Assembly: GCF_039655875.1 (NCBI RefSeq)
Contig: NZ_JBBYXK010000002.1
Location: forward strand, 806,001 to 870,000
Source: Emcibacter sp. SYSU 3D8
GTDB taxonomy: Bacteria > Pseudomonadota > Alphaproteobacteria > SMXS01
Length of the DNA stretch: 64,000 nucleotides
Reading direction: 5' to 3'
Below the pieces are notes generated by a model. That model did no database searches. It was given only the letters and a program-made list of their open reading frames with translations, and was not told where the DNA came from. The position numbers and the translations under genes are program-made. Below are positions 37,161 through 45,203 of this stretch, piece after piece; positions within the stretch are counted from its first letter, which is position 1, and the number at the start of each line of letters is the position of its first letter.

Positions 37161-37658
37161 ATGCACGCCGCGCAACCCGCAGCCGAGGCCGTCACCGAGA
37201 GCCGCAAGTTCCTGGTGGTCGTCGACCAGACGCCCGAATGCGATAACGCCATGCGCTACGCGGCACGGCGCGCGGCCAAGACGGCCAGCGGCGTGATCCT
37301 GCTGTTCGTGGTCGCCCGGCCCGAGTTCCAGCAATTCGCCGGTATCGAGCAGCGCATGCGCGAGGAGGCCCACGCCGAGGCGCAGCAGGTGCTGCGCGAG
37401 CTGGCGACGCGGCTGAAATCCGATACGGGCATCGAGGCCGAGCTCGTGGTGCGCGAAGGCACGCCCGCCCAGGAAATCCTCAAGCTGGTGTCCGAGGACG
37501 CAGCGATCCATGTTCTGGTGCTCGCCGCCGGCAGCGGCAAGGATGGGCCGGGTCCGCTGGTATCGTCGTTCTCCGGCCAGCTCGCGGGCACCACGCCGAT
37601 CCCCGTCACCATCGTGCCCGGCCACCTGGACCTGGGCCAGGTCGACCGCATCGCGTGA
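37161..37658 (+). CDS. Universal stress protein (UspA family)
   Basis: 165 residues of one Usp domain: KFLVVVDQTPECDNAMRYAA, GVILLFVV, and VVREGTPAQEILKLVSED. The canonical nucleotide-binding GxxG-x9-GS motif is only partly kept (AAGSGKDGPG near 125, with serine and glycine residues further on), so ATP binding is uncertain. A good ribosome site (ACAGGAGGT) lies eight bases before the ATG. It sits just upstream of the NifU-like gene, a common alphaproteobacterial pair. Confidence 0.88.
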   Translation: MHAAQPAAEAVTESRKFLVVVDQTPECDNAMRYAARRAAKTASGVILLFVVARPEFQQFAGIEQRMREEAHAEAQQVLRELATRLKSDTGIEAELVVREGTPAQEILKLVSEDAAIHVLVLAAGSGKDGPGPLVSSFSGQLAGTTPIPVTIVPGHLDLGQVDRIA

Positions 37659-37668
37659 CACGGCTCGC

Positions 37669-37697
37669 TTGAAAAGCCGGTCCATGTGGCGCATATG
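37669..37697 (+). promoter_or_regulatory. Predicted sigma-70 type promoter for the NifU-like gene
   Basis: TTGAAA at 37669-37674 and CATATG at 37692-37697, separated by 17 bases, lie about 34 bases upstream of the NifU-like ATG at 37731. The match and spacing are good for a housekeeping promoter. This is a motif-based call only. Confidence 0.5.
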
Positions 37698-37730
37698 ACG
37701 GACAAATCCATCCCACGAGGAGCGGAACAA

Positions 37731-38276
37731 ATGTTCATCGAAACCGAGCGCACCCCCAATCCGGCGACCCTGAAATTTCTGCCGGGCCGGGAGATCATGG
37801 GCGAATCCACGGCGCATTTCCCCAATCTGGAAGCCGCCGCCAAGTCTCCGCTCGCCCAGCGGCTGTTCGGGATCGACGGCGTGGCCGCCGTGTTCCTCGG
37901 CAGCGACTTCATCACCATCACCACGGACGGCACCGACTGGCAGGACCTGAAGCCGGCAGTTCTCGGCGCCATCATGGAGCACCTGACGGCCGGCTTGCCG
38001 GTGGTCGAAGCCGATTCGGCGCCCGCCGAGGTTTCCGACGAGGACGACGACGACGTGGTCCGGCAGATCAAGGATCTGCTCGACACCCGCGTGCGTCCGG
38101 CCGTTGCCCAGGACGGCGGCGATATCGTCTACCAGGGTTTCGAGGAGGGCATCGTCTACCTGCACATGCAGGGCTCGTGCGCCGGCTGCCCCAGTTCGAC
38201 CGCCACGCTGAAGCACGGCATTGAAAATCTGCTGCGCCACTTCGTTCCCGAAGTGTCCGAGGTCCGTCAGGTCTGA
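37731..38276 (+). CDS. NifU-family (Nfu-type) Fe-S scaffold protein
   Basis: 181 residues: an N-terminal Nfu_N domain (MFIETERTPNPATLKFLPGR), an acidic linker (SDEDDDDV), and a C-terminal NifU domain with the cluster-binding motif GSCAGCPSSTATLKHGIENL (CxxC). Nfu proteins carry a [4Fe-4S] cluster to client enzymes such as aconitase or lipoyl synthase. The start at 37731 follows GAGGAG; the longer frame from 37686 overlaps the predicted promoter. Confidence 0.95.
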   Translation: MFIETERTPNPATLKFLPGREIMGESTAHFPNLEAAAKSPLAQRLFGIDGVAAVFLGSDFITITTDGTDWQDLKPAVLGAIMEHLTAGLPVVEADSAPAEVSDEDDDDVVRQIKDLLDTRVRPAVAQDGGDIVYQGFEEGIVYLHMQGSCAGCPSSTATLKHGIENLLRHFVPEVSEVRQV

Positions 38277-38315
38277 GCGCGCTTCCCGCCGACCGGCCAC
38301 TTCCCCGCTGAATTT

Positions 38316-38330
38316 CGGCGGATTCCGCCG
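38316..38330. promoter_or_regulatory. 15-bp palindrome upstream of the nitroreductase gene
   Basis: CGGCGGATTCCGCCG is a perfect palindrome around a central T, just before a possible -10 element (TAGATT, 38331-38336). Its right half, GGATTCCGCCG, recurs exactly at 38360-38370, immediately before the ATG at 38372. It may be an operator for a regulator of the downstream gene; nothing else supports this. Confidence 0.35.
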
Positions 38331-38371
38331 TAGATTGAGGCCGACACCACCAGCAGAGGGGATTCCGCCGC

Positions 38372-38965
38372 ATGAGCAAGGGACTCGACAACGCCGCGTT
38401 CGACGTGCTGTTCCGCACGGCCCGCACCCAGAACAAATGGCTGCCGAAGCCGGTCACCGTCGACCAGCTCCGGCGGGTGTACGACCTGGCCAAGTGGGGC
38501 GCGACCAGCGCCAACTGCTTTCCGGCGCGGATCGTATTCGTCCATTCCCAGGCCGAAAAGGACCGGCTCGCCACCATGGTGATGCCGGGCAACGTGGAAA
38601 AGGTGGCGACCGCCGGCGCGGTTGCGATCATCGGCTTCGACCTGAAATTCTATGACCAGATCCCCCGGCTGTTTCCCCATGCGCCCGAGGCCCGCGAATG
38701 GTTCGCCCACGACGAGCAGCTGGCGTTCACGACCGCGTTCCGCAATGGCACCCTACAGGGGGCGTATCTGATGCTGGCGGCGCGCGCGGTGGGGCTCGAT
38801 TGCGGGCCCATGTCGGGGTTCGACCAGCCCGCCGTCGACGCGGCCTATTTTGCCGACACCTCCATCAAGTCGAATTTCCTGTGCGCGCTGGGCTACGGCG
38901 ATAGCGCCGGCCTGTTCCCGCGCAGCCCGCGTCCGGACTTCGACGAGATGTGTACCATCAGGTAG
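38372..38965 (+). CDS. Nitroreductase family, RutE-like malonic semialdehyde reductase
   Basis: 197 residues matching the RutE/HadB branch of FMN-dependent nitroreductases: RTQNKWLPKPVTVDQLRRVY, YDLAKWGATSANCFPARIVF and LQGAYLMLAARAVGLDCGPM with SGFD. RutE removes malonic semialdehyde (as 3-hydroxypropionate) in pyrimidine breakdown. No other rut genes are nearby, so the role here may be more general reductase activity. Confidence 0.88.
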   Translation: MSKGLDNAAFDVLFRTARTQNKWLPKPVTVDQLRRVYDLAKWGATSANCFPARIVFVHSQAEKDRLATMVMPGNVEKVATAGAVAIIGFDLKFYDQIPRLFPHAPEAREWFAHDEQLAFTTAFRNGTLQGAYLMLAARAVGLDCGPMSGFDQPAVDAAYFADTSIKSNFLCALGYGDSAGLFPRSPRPDFDEMCTIR

Positions 38966-38975
38966 TCCCCAGATC

Positions 38976-39644
38976 ATGCGCGTGCTGGCATTCGATACGT
39001 CGCTGGGAGGCGGATCCGTGGCGCTGGTGGACGGCAATGTCTGCCTGGCCCGCGCCGACGAGGACCGGCCCCGCGCGCTGGTGGAGCGGCTGTTGCCGAT
39101 GATCGAGCAGGTGCTGGCCGAGGCGGGCATCCGCTATGCCGATCTGGACCTGATCGCAACGACGATCGGCCCCGGCACATTCGCCGGCCTGCGGATCGGC
39201 GTCGCCGCCGCCCGCGGCCTGGGTGTGGCGACCGGCGTCAAGGTCGCCGGGATCACCAGCCTGGAGGCGCTGGCCCAGGGCGCGGCGGGCAAAGTCCCGG
39301 ATGGCGGCACGGTGGTGGCAGCCATCGATGGCAGGCGCGGCCAGCTTTACCTTCAATCCTTCCGCCTGGGTCCGGTGGTCGCGGCATTGTCCGAGCCGGC
39401 GGCGGTCGACCTCGAGCGTCTGGCCGATCATCTGCCGCCGGGGCCGGGCTATGTCGTCGGGTCCGGCGCGGCGGTGGCGGCAGCGGCGCTATCCGGCCTC
39501 GAGGTGCTGGCGGGACACGAGATCATCGACGCGGTCGATGTGGCCGCCCTGGCCGCCGCGCGGCCGCTGCCTTCGGCGCCGCCTCGCCCGCTCTATCTCA
39601 GGCCGCCGGACGCCAAGCTTCCCGGCGGGCGGGTGCTCGTGTGA
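38976..39644 (+). CDS. tsaB: tRNA threonylcarbamoyladenosine biosynthesis protein TsaB
   Basis: 222 residues of the ASKHA-fold family: MRVLAFDTSLGGGSVALVDG and TTIGPGTFAGLRIGVAAARG. TsaB is the partner of TsaD in making t6A37 on tRNAs that read ANN codons. The ATG at 38976 lies 10 bp after the nitroreductase stop. It overlaps rimI by 4 bp, a typical pairing. Confidence 0.94.
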   Translation: MRVLAFDTSLGGGSVALVDGNVCLARADEDRPRALVERLLPMIEQVLAEAGIRYADLDLIATTIGPGTFAGLRIGVAAARGLGVATGVKVAGITSLEALAQGAAGKVPDGGTVVAAIDGRRGQLYLQSFRLGPVVAALSEPAAVDLERLADHLPPGPGYVVGSGAAVAAAALSGLEVLAGHEIIDAVDVAALAAARPLPSAPPRPLYLRPPDAKLPGGRVLV

Positions 39645-40123
39645 GCACGCTGGTCGATATTGCCCCGGTGGGCGCCGTTGCCGCCGATCTGCTGGCGTCG
39701 CTCCATGCCGCCAGCTTCTGCAGGCCAGGCGACGAACGCTGGTCGGCGCAGGCTTTCGCCGATGTCCTGGGCATGCCCGGCTCGTTCTGCCTGCTAGCCA
39801 GCGTGGCGGGCCGCATCAGGCCCGAGCCGGTCGGCTTCTGTGCCTGCCGCGTCGCCGGCCCGGAAAGCGAGCTGCTGTCGCTGGGTGTGTTGCCGACGCA
39901 TCGCCGCGCGGGCACCGCCCGCCAGTTGATCCTGCGGTGCATGGGCCGCTGCGTCGAGGGCGGCGCGCGCGAGATGTATCTGGAGGTGGCGGAGGACAAT
40001 CCCAGCGCCCAGCTGCTCTACCGCTCGCTCGGATTCTTCCAGGTGGGCCGGCGCAAGGGCTATTATCTGCGGCTGGACAACCTCAAGGTCGATGCGCTGA
40101 CCATGCGGCGCGACCTCAGATAG
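39641..40123 (+). CDS. rimI: Ribosomal protein S18 alanine N-acetyltransferase RimI-like
   Basis: 160 residues of the GNAT fold: ELLSLGVLPTHRRAGTARQL with the acetyl-CoA binding R-x-x-G-x-A pattern (RRAGTA), and the C-terminal EDNPSAQLLYRSLGFFQVGR followed by KGYY. RimI acetylates the N-terminus of S18; in the tsaB-rimI context this name is standard. The start is GTG at 39641 (GTGA overlap with tsaB). It ends 8 bp inside the convergent tusA-like gene. Confidence 0.88.
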   Translation: MSTLVDIAPVGAVAADLLASLHAASFCRPGDERWSAQAFADVLGMPGSFCLLASVAGRIRPEPVGFCACRVAGPESELLSLGVLPTHRRAGTARQLILRCMGRCVEGGAREMYLEVAEDNPSAQLLYRSLGFFQVGRRKGYYLRLDNLKVDALTMRRDLR

Positions 40124-40364
40124 GTCCGGCGGACCGCACCAGCATGCGGAAAGTCCCTTTTCGTTCCGTTTCCGCAACATCCAGAATCGCGTGGCCCAGG
40201 TTTCGCACCGCCTCGGGCACGTTCTTCAAGGGCTCCCCACCCCGGAGAATGATCTCGGCGACCTCTCCCGGCTGCATTCTGTCGAGTAGCAGGCGAGTTC
40301 TGACGAAAGTCATGGGACACAATAGCGCGGTAATGTCGAGTCGCTGGCTGACCTGTTCTGTCAT
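40116..40364 (-). CDS. tusA: TusA-like sulfurtransferase
   Basis: 82 residues. The motif LDITALLCPMTFVRTRLLLD carries the sulfur-accepting Cys; the canonical CPxP is CPMT here, a variant seen in alphaproteobacterial members. Then GEVAEIILRGGEPLKNVPEA. TusA proteins relay persulfide sulfur for tRNA thiolation, molybdenum cofactor or other uses. The start at 40364 has AGGAAAAGAAG upstream; longer starts (40379, 40397) are less likely. It is divergent from mucR. Confidence 0.88.
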   Translation of the reverse strand: MTEQVSQRLDITALLCPMTFVRTRLLLDRMQPGEVAEIILRGGEPLKNVPEAVRNLGHAILDVAETERKGTFRMLVRSAGPI

Positions 40365-40398
40365 CTTCTTTTCCTGCATCTTCGAATGACTATCCAAC

Positions 40399-40427
40399 TT
40401 GCCTCGGCATTCTGGTCGGCCTATAAG
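40399..40427 (+). promoter_or_regulatory. Predicted sigma-70 type promoter for mucR
   Basis: TTGCCT at 40399-40404 and TATAAG at 40422-40427, with 17-bp spacing, lie about 42 bases before the mucR ATG. The region is AT-richer than its surroundings, as expected for a gene known to be autoregulated in other alphaproteobacteria. Confidence 0.6.
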
Positions 40428-40468
40428 ACGGAAGATTTCTCCTAGTCAAACAGAAACAAGGTTCCCTC

Positions 40469-40897
40469 ATGGTAAATGAAACCAAGGAAAACGTCGAACG
40501 TGGCGACCTGCTGGCGCTGACCTCCGATATCGTTTCGGCGCATCTCGCCAATAATAGCGTCGCTATGGCCGACGTACCGCACCTGATCGAGCAGGTATAT
40601 TATACCTTGACCAAGCTCGGCGCCGACGCGCCCGAAGAGCCTGTCGAGAAGGCCAAGCCCGCCGTTCCCGTTCGTCGCTCGGTAATGCCGGACTACATCA
40701 TTTGCCTGGAAGATGGTAAGAAGTTGAAAATGCTCAAGCGGCATCTGCGGACGGCCTACAATATGTCGCCCGAGGAATACCGTGAGAAGTGGGGTCTGCC
40801 GGCCGATTATCCGATGGTGGCTCCGAATTACGCGGCGCAGCGCCGGGTCCTCGCCAAAAAGATCGGCCTGGGCACCAAGCGCGGCCGCCGGAAGTAA
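40469..40897 (+). CDS. mucR: MucR/Ros family transcriptional regulator
   Basis: 142 residues: an N-terminal oligomerisation part (LTSDIVSAHLANNSVAMADV) and a Ros/MucR DNA-binding domain (CLEDGKKLKMLKRHL, then MSPEEYREKWGLPADYPMVA). The zinc ligands visible are Cys79, Asp82 and His92; the fourth, a His in Ros (HLMTHHNM-like), is absent here (HLRTAYNM). MucR proteins bind AT-rich DNA as nucleoid-like silencers of surface polysaccharide, motility and acquired genes. Confidence 0.95.
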   Translation: MVNETKENVERGDLLALTSDIVSAHLANNSVAMADVPHLIEQVYYTLTKLGADAPEEPVEKAKPAVPVRRSVMPDYIICLEDGKKLKMLKRHLRTAYNMSPEEYREKWGLPADYPMVAPNYAAQRRVLAKKIGLGTKRGRRK

Positions 40898-40945
40898 CGG
40901 GTCTCCGGCGCGGGCGCGTCCGGGACCCTCGACGCAAGGTGAGGT

Positions 40946-41362
40946 ATGCCGGATCGACTCGAAAAGCTATGTGTTTCCAAGGGGATGAGAATGACCGATC
41001 AGCGGCGGGTGATTGCCCGCGTGCTGTCGGAGGCCCATGACCATCCCGATGTCGAAGAGCTTTACGCCCGCGCCGCCAAGATCGACAGTCACATCAGTAT
41101 CGCCACGGTCTACCGGACCGTGCGCCTCTTCGAGGAGGCGGGGATCTTGGAGCGTCACGACTTCAGGGATGGCCGTTCCCGGTATGAAGAGGTGCCCGAA
41201 CGGCACCACGATCACCTGATCGACGTCCAGACCGGCAATGTGGTCGAGTTCCGCAATGAGGAAATCGAGAAGCTGCAGGAGTTCATCGCCAGGGAGCTCG
41301 GCTACAAGCTCGTCGACCACCGGCTGGAACTGTACGGCGTGCCGCTGAAAAAGGATTCCTGA
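40946..41362 (+). CDS. fur: Fur family metal-responsive repressor
   Basis: 138 residues: winged-helix DNA-binding part (GMRMTDQRRVIARVLSEA; DSHISIATVYRTVRLFEEAG) and a dimerisation/metal domain starting with ERHHDHLIDVQTGNVVEF. The HHDH motif and lack of CxxC are normal for alphaproteobacterial Fur, which in many species responds to manganese (Mur) or shares iron control with Irr and RirA. Which metal applies here is not decidable. It lies 48 bp after mucR. Confidence 0.92.
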   Translation: MPDRLEKLCVSKGMRMTDQRRVIARVLSEAHDHPDVEELYARAAKIDSHISIATVYRTVRLFEEAGILERHDFRDGRSRYEEVPERHHDHLIDVQTGNVVEFRNEEIEKLQEFIARELGYKLVDHRLELYGVPLKKDS

Positions 41363-41368
41363 CGCCCT

Positions 41369-42205
41369 ATGGCTGATGGTTCGCCGACGCGCGCCCGGTC
41401 CCTGCCGCTCAGCCATCCGCGGGCGCTGTTGTGCCTGCTGGGTGTGGCGCTGTGCCTGGTGCCGGTCATCCTGATCCAGCCGATCCTGTTGCGGCTGCCG
41501 GGCCGGGCCAAGGAAAAGCTTCCCTACTGGTATTTCAAGGTTGCCTGCTGGATCCTGGGCATCAGCGTCGAAGTACACGGCGAGCGGTCCCGCGAGGAAC
41601 CCGTGCTGTATGTCGCCAACCACGTCTCCTGGCTCGACATCTTCACCCTGGGCGGCCTGATGACGCCGTCATTCGTCGCCCGCGGCGACCTGGAAGGGTG
41701 GGCCCTGTTCGGCTGGCTTTCCACCCTGCGGCGGACCATCTTCATCGACCGGGAGAATCGCACCCGCTCCAGCGCACATCTTGAGATGATGATCGACCGG
41801 CTCCGGGCCGGCGACAGCCTGATTCTGTTTCCCGAAGGCACCAGTTCGGACGGCAGCCGGGTGCTGCCCTTCAAGAGCAGCCTGTTTGCCGTGGCCGAGC
41901 GCTGGCAGGGCGCGAAGCCGCTGACCGTGCAGCCGGTCACCGTCGCCTATACGCAGATCAATTCCATGCCACTCGGCCGCCATTTCCGCCCGTTCGTGGG
42001 CTGGTACGGCGACATGGTGCTGGGCCCTCATGTCTGGGAGCTGCTGACCATCGGCCGGGTCAGCGCGGTGATCACCTTCCATGACGCAATCACGCTGGAC
42101 GCCGTCGGCGGGCGCAAGGCCATGTCGGCCCATTGTCACGCCGAAATCTCGCGGCGCCTCGAATATCTCAACAGCGGGTATGATCCGGTGGAACACGCGG
42201 CCTGA
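41369..42205 (+). CDS. plsC: 1-acyl-sn-glycerol-3-phosphate acyltransferase (PlsC family)
   Basis: 278 residues. One N-terminal membrane segment (about 16-40), then acyltransferase motifs: NHVSWLDIF (H-x4-D), the Arg block TIFIDRENRTR, and FPEGTSSDGSRVLPFKSSLF. It makes phosphatidic acid from lysophosphatidic acid. OlsA-type acyltransferases of ornithine-lipid synthesis belong to the same family, and an olsB gene lies 17 kb away, so that role is a formal alternative. It begins 6 bp after fur. Confidence 0.9.
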   Translation: MADGSPTRARSLPLSHPRALLCLLGVALCLVPVILIQPILLRLPGRAKEKLPYWYFKVACWILGISVEVHGERSREEPVLYVANHVSWLDIFTLGGLMTPSFVARGDLEGWALFGWLSTLRRTIFIDRENRTRSSAHLEMMIDRLRAGDSLILFPEGTSSDGSRVLPFKSSLFAVAERWQGAKPLTVQPVTVAYTQINSMPLGRHFRPFVGWYGDMVLGPHVWELLTIGRVSAVITFHDAITLDAVGGRKAMSAHCHAEISRRLEYLNSGYDPVEHAA

Positions 42206-42216
42206 TCCGGCTTTTC

Positions 42217-42244
42217 TTGACTCCGGGACGACCGCTGCTAGGTT
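42217..42244 (+). promoter_or_regulatory. Possible promoter for miaB
   Basis: TTGACT at 42217-42222 and TAGGTT at 42239-42244 with 16-bp spacing lie about 30 bases before the miaB GTG, just after the plsC stop. This fits a weak housekeeping promoter and would start the miaB-phoH-ybeY-corC-lnt run. Confidence 0.4.
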
Positions 42245-42273
42245 CCGCGCCCGCAATACTTTAGGATAGACCC

Positions 42274-43659
42274 GTGGCGAAGAAACGGCTGCACATCAAG
42301 ACCTATGGCTGCCAGATGAACGTCTACGACTCGGCGCGCATGGCCGATGTCCTTGCGCCGCTGGGCTATGAGGCGACCGATGTGCCGGACGACGCCGACC
42401 TGGTCATCCTCAATACCTGCCATATCCGCGAGAAGGCGGCCGAGAAGGTCTATTCCGAAGTCGGCCGCCTGCGCCTGCTCAAGGAGGAGAAGGCCCGCAC
42501 CGGCGGCCGCATGCTGGTCGCCGTCGGCGGCTGCGTCGCCCAGGCCCAGGGCGAGGAAATGATGCGCCGCGCGCCCACCATCGATCTGGTGTTCGGGCCG
42601 CAGGCCTATCAGGACCTGCCCGATCTGCTGGGCCGCGCCACCCGCGAGCTGATGGAAACCGGCCGCTCGCACGTGGTCGCCGTCGATCTCGCGGTCGACG
42701 AAAAGTTCGATCGCCTGCCGGAAATGGCCGCGGCGCAGGGTTACAGCGCGTTCCTGACCATCCAGGAAGGCTGCGACAAGTTCTGCTCGTTCTGCGTGGT
42801 GCCCTATACGCGCGGCGCGGAATATTCGCGGCCCGTGCCCGACATCATCGCAGAGGCCCGCCGCATGGTGGACCAGGGCACGGTCGAGATCACCCTGCTG
42901 GGCCAGAACGTCAATGCCTGGCACGGTGATGACGGCACGGGCGCCGCCGCCGGCCTGGGCGAGTTGATGCGGCGGCTGGCCGAAATCGACGGGCTGGAGC
43001 GCATCCGCTACACCACGTCCCATCCGCGCGACGTGGACGCCGACCTGATCGCCGCCCACCGCGATGTGCCGAAGATCATGCCCTTCCTTCACCTGCCGGT
43101 GCAGAGCGGCTCCGACCGCATCCTGAAGGCCATGAACCGGCGGCACAATGCGGCGCGCTATCACGAGATCATCGCCAGCCTGCGCGACGCCCGGCCCGAC
43201 CTTGCGCTGTCGAGCGACTTCATCGTCGGCTATCCGGGCGAAACCGACGCCGATTTCGAGGCGACCATGGACCTGGTGCGCCAGGTCGGCTTCGCCTCGG
43301 CCTATTCGTTCAAGTACAGCCCCCGCCCGGGCACGCCGGCCGCCGACCTGGACGAGCAGGTGCCCGAGGACGTGAAGTCCTTGCGGCTCGCAGCGCTGCA
43401 AGAGGAACTGCTGCGCCAGCAGGAGGCGTTCAACACCGCCACCGTCGGCCAGATCCTGCCGGTGCTGCTCGAGCGCGACGGCCGACATCCCGGTCAGCTC
43501 GTCGGACGCAGCCCCTTCATGCAGGCGGTCAGTGTCGATGCGGGTTCCGCCGCGGGTCATTTAAAGGGTACCATCCGGAACGTGGAAATCGCAGCCGTGC
43601 TGTCGAACAGCCTGCGCGGGCGGTTGGTGGAGCCCGTAAACCTGGTGGCGGCGCAGTGA
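42274..43659 (+). CDS. miaB: tRNA-2-methylthio-N6-dimethylallyladenosine synthase MiaB
   Basis: 461 residues: N-terminal UPF0004 domain with [11 protein letters not shown] and NTCHIREKA, a radical SAM motif [15 protein letters not shown] (CxxxCxxC), and a C-terminal TRAM domain. It adds a methylthio group to i6A37 of tRNA using two [4Fe-4S] clusters. The start is GTG at 42274. Confidence 0.97.
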   Translation: MAKKRLHIKTYGCQMNVYDSARMADVLAPLGYEATDVPDDADLVILNTCHIREKAAEKVYSEVGRLRLLKEEKARTGGRMLVAVGGCVAQAQGEEMMRRAPTIDLVFGPQAYQDLPDLLGRATRELMETGRSHVVAVDLAVDEKFDRLPEMAAAQGYSAFLTIQEGCDKFCSFCVVPYTRGAEYSRPVPDIIAEARRMVDQGTVEITLLGQNVNAWHGDDGTGAAAGLGELMRRLAEIDGLERIRYTTSHPRDVDADLIAAHRDVPKIMPFLHLPVQSGSDRILKAMNRRHNAARYHEIIASLRDARPDLALSSDFIVGYPGETDADFEATMDLVRQVGFASAYSFKYSPRPGTPAADLDEQVPEDVKSLRLAALQEELLRQQEAFNTATVGQILPVLLERDGRHPGQLVGRSPFMQAVSVDAGSAAGHLKGTIRNVEIAAVLSNSLRGRLVEPVNLVAAQ

Positions 43660-43671
43660 CAGCGAGGGAAA

Positions 43672-44709
43672 GTGGCAGATAAACCGACGGGAATGCCCGG
43701 GGGCGCCGCGCCCACGGCCGACAAGGTCGTCACCGATTTCAGTGATAATTCCTTATTGCCGGAACTGTTCGGCAAGCATGACAGCAACCTCGCACTTATC
43801 GAGAAACGCCTGGGCGTGACGGTGTCGTCGCGCGGCAACAAGGTGTCGATCGCCGGTCCATCGGTATCGGCGGGTGCCGCCCGTTCCGTGCTGCACTCGC
43901 TCTATAGCCGGCTGGAGCGCGGCCAGACTGTCGAATCCGGTGATGTCGAGGGCGCGATCCGGCTGGCCGAATCGGCCCAGCCCGGCGATGCCCAGCAGAC
44001 CGTGATCCGCACCCGCAAGCGGCTGATCACGCCCCGTTCGGCGCGCCAGACCGAATATGTCGAGCGCATCCGCGAATCCGAGATCGTCTTCGGCGTCGGT
44101 CCCGCGGGCACGGGCAAGACCTATTTGTCGGTTGCCGTCGCTGTCGAGATGCTGCTCCAGGGCCGCGTGGACCGGCTCATCCTGTCGCGTCCCGCGGTCG
44201 AGGCGGGCGAGCGTATCGGCTTCCTGCCCGGCGACCTGCGCGACAAGGTCGATCCCTATCTGCGTCCGCTCTACGACGCGCTGCACGACATGCTGCCCGG
44301 CGACCAGGTCGCCAAGGCGCTGGAAAGCGGCGACATCGAGGTGGCGCCACTCGCCTTCATGCGCGGCCGGACGCTGGCCAACTCGTTCATCATCCTGGAT
44401 GAGGCGCAGAACACCACGCCCATGCAGATGAAGATGTTCCTGACCCGCATCGGCGAGAATTCGCGGATGGTGATCGCCGGCGACCCCAGCCAGATCGACT
44501 TGCCGCTCGGCAGCAAATCGGGTCTGCGCGACGCCCTCGACATCCTGTCCGGCGTGCCCGAGGTCGGCGTCGTCCACTTCGGCGAGGCGGACGTGGTGCG
44601 TCATCATCTCGTCACACGTATCGTGCAAGCCTACAACGAGAACGACCGGCAGCGGCAGGTGGCGCAGATGGCGCGCAGAACCGCCCAGAATGGAGATGAT
44701 GGCGGCTAA
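43672..44709 (+). CDS. phoH: PhoH-family ATPase (YbeZ-like)
   Basis: 345 residues. A KH-like N-terminal region (ALIEKRLGVTVSSRGNKVSI) precedes the PhoH ATPase with Walker A GPAGTGKTYLS and Walker B FIILDEAQNTTPMQMKMFLT. YbeZ acts with YbeY in rRNA maturation and ribosome quality control, and the ybeY gene follows by 11 bp. The start is GTG at 43672; an ATG at 43693 is possible. Confidence 0.95.
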   Translation: MADKPTGMPGGAAPTADKVVTDFSDNSLLPELFGKHDSNLALIEKRLGVTVSSRGNKVSIAGPSVSAGAARSVLHSLYSRLERGQTVESGDVEGAIRLAESAQPGDAQQTVIRTRKRLITPRSARQTEYVERIRESEIVFGVGPAGTGKTYLSVAVAVEMLLQGRVDRLILSRPAVEAGERIGFLPGDLRDKVDPYLRPLYDALHDMLPGDQVAKALESGDIEVAPLAFMRGRTLANSFIILDEAQNTTPMQMKMFLTRIGENSRMVIAGDPSQIDLPLGSKSGLRDALDILSGVPEVGVVHFGEADVVRHHLVTRIVQAYNENDRQRQVAQMARRTAQNGDDGG

Positions 44710-44720
44710 GCCGCCGGCCC

Positions 44721-45203
44721 ATGCTGTCTGTAGAGATATCCATGGAGTGCGACAGTTGGCTCGGGCCGCTACCCGATGCCGAAGCATTCGCCCGCGAGAC
44801 CCTGTCCCGCGCCGGCACCGGGGCGGATGACGCCGAGGTCAGCGTGCTGTTTGCCGACGACGCCTTCGTCCGCGACCTGAACGCCCGCTGGCGCGGCCAG
44901 GACAAGCCCACCAACGTGCTGTCGTTTCCGGCGGCCGCCGCACCGGCGCAGCAACCGCGTGCGCTGGGCGATATCGTCCTCGCCTATGAGACCGTGGCGC
45001 GCGAGGCGCAGGAGGCCGGCAAACCGTTCACCCATCACGCTGCCCATCTGCTGGTGCATGGCTTCCTGCACCTGCTGGGATACGACCATGAAACCGAAGC
45101 CGAGGCCGACGACATGGAGGCCCGCGAGGTCCGCATACTCGAAACCCTCGACATTCCCGATCCCTATGCGGAAAATACCGCCATCAAACAGAACCGAGCA
45201 TGA
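44721..45203 (+). CDS. ybeY: Endoribonuclease YbeY
   Basis: 160 residues with the family zinc motif in HLLVHGFLHLLGYDHETEAE (H-G-x-L-H-L-x-G-Y-D-H) and LNARWRGQDKPTNVLSFP. YbeY helps mature the 3' end of 16S rRNA and remove defective ribosomes. It overlaps corC by 4 bp. Confidence 0.95.
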   Translation: MLSVEISMECDSWLGPLPDAEAFARETLSRAGTGADDAEVSVLFADDAFVRDLNARWRGQDKPTNVLSFPAAAAPAQQPRALGDIVLAYETVAREAQEAGKPFTHHAAHLLVHGFLHLLGYDHETEAEADDMEAREVRILETLDIPDPYAENTAIKQNRA

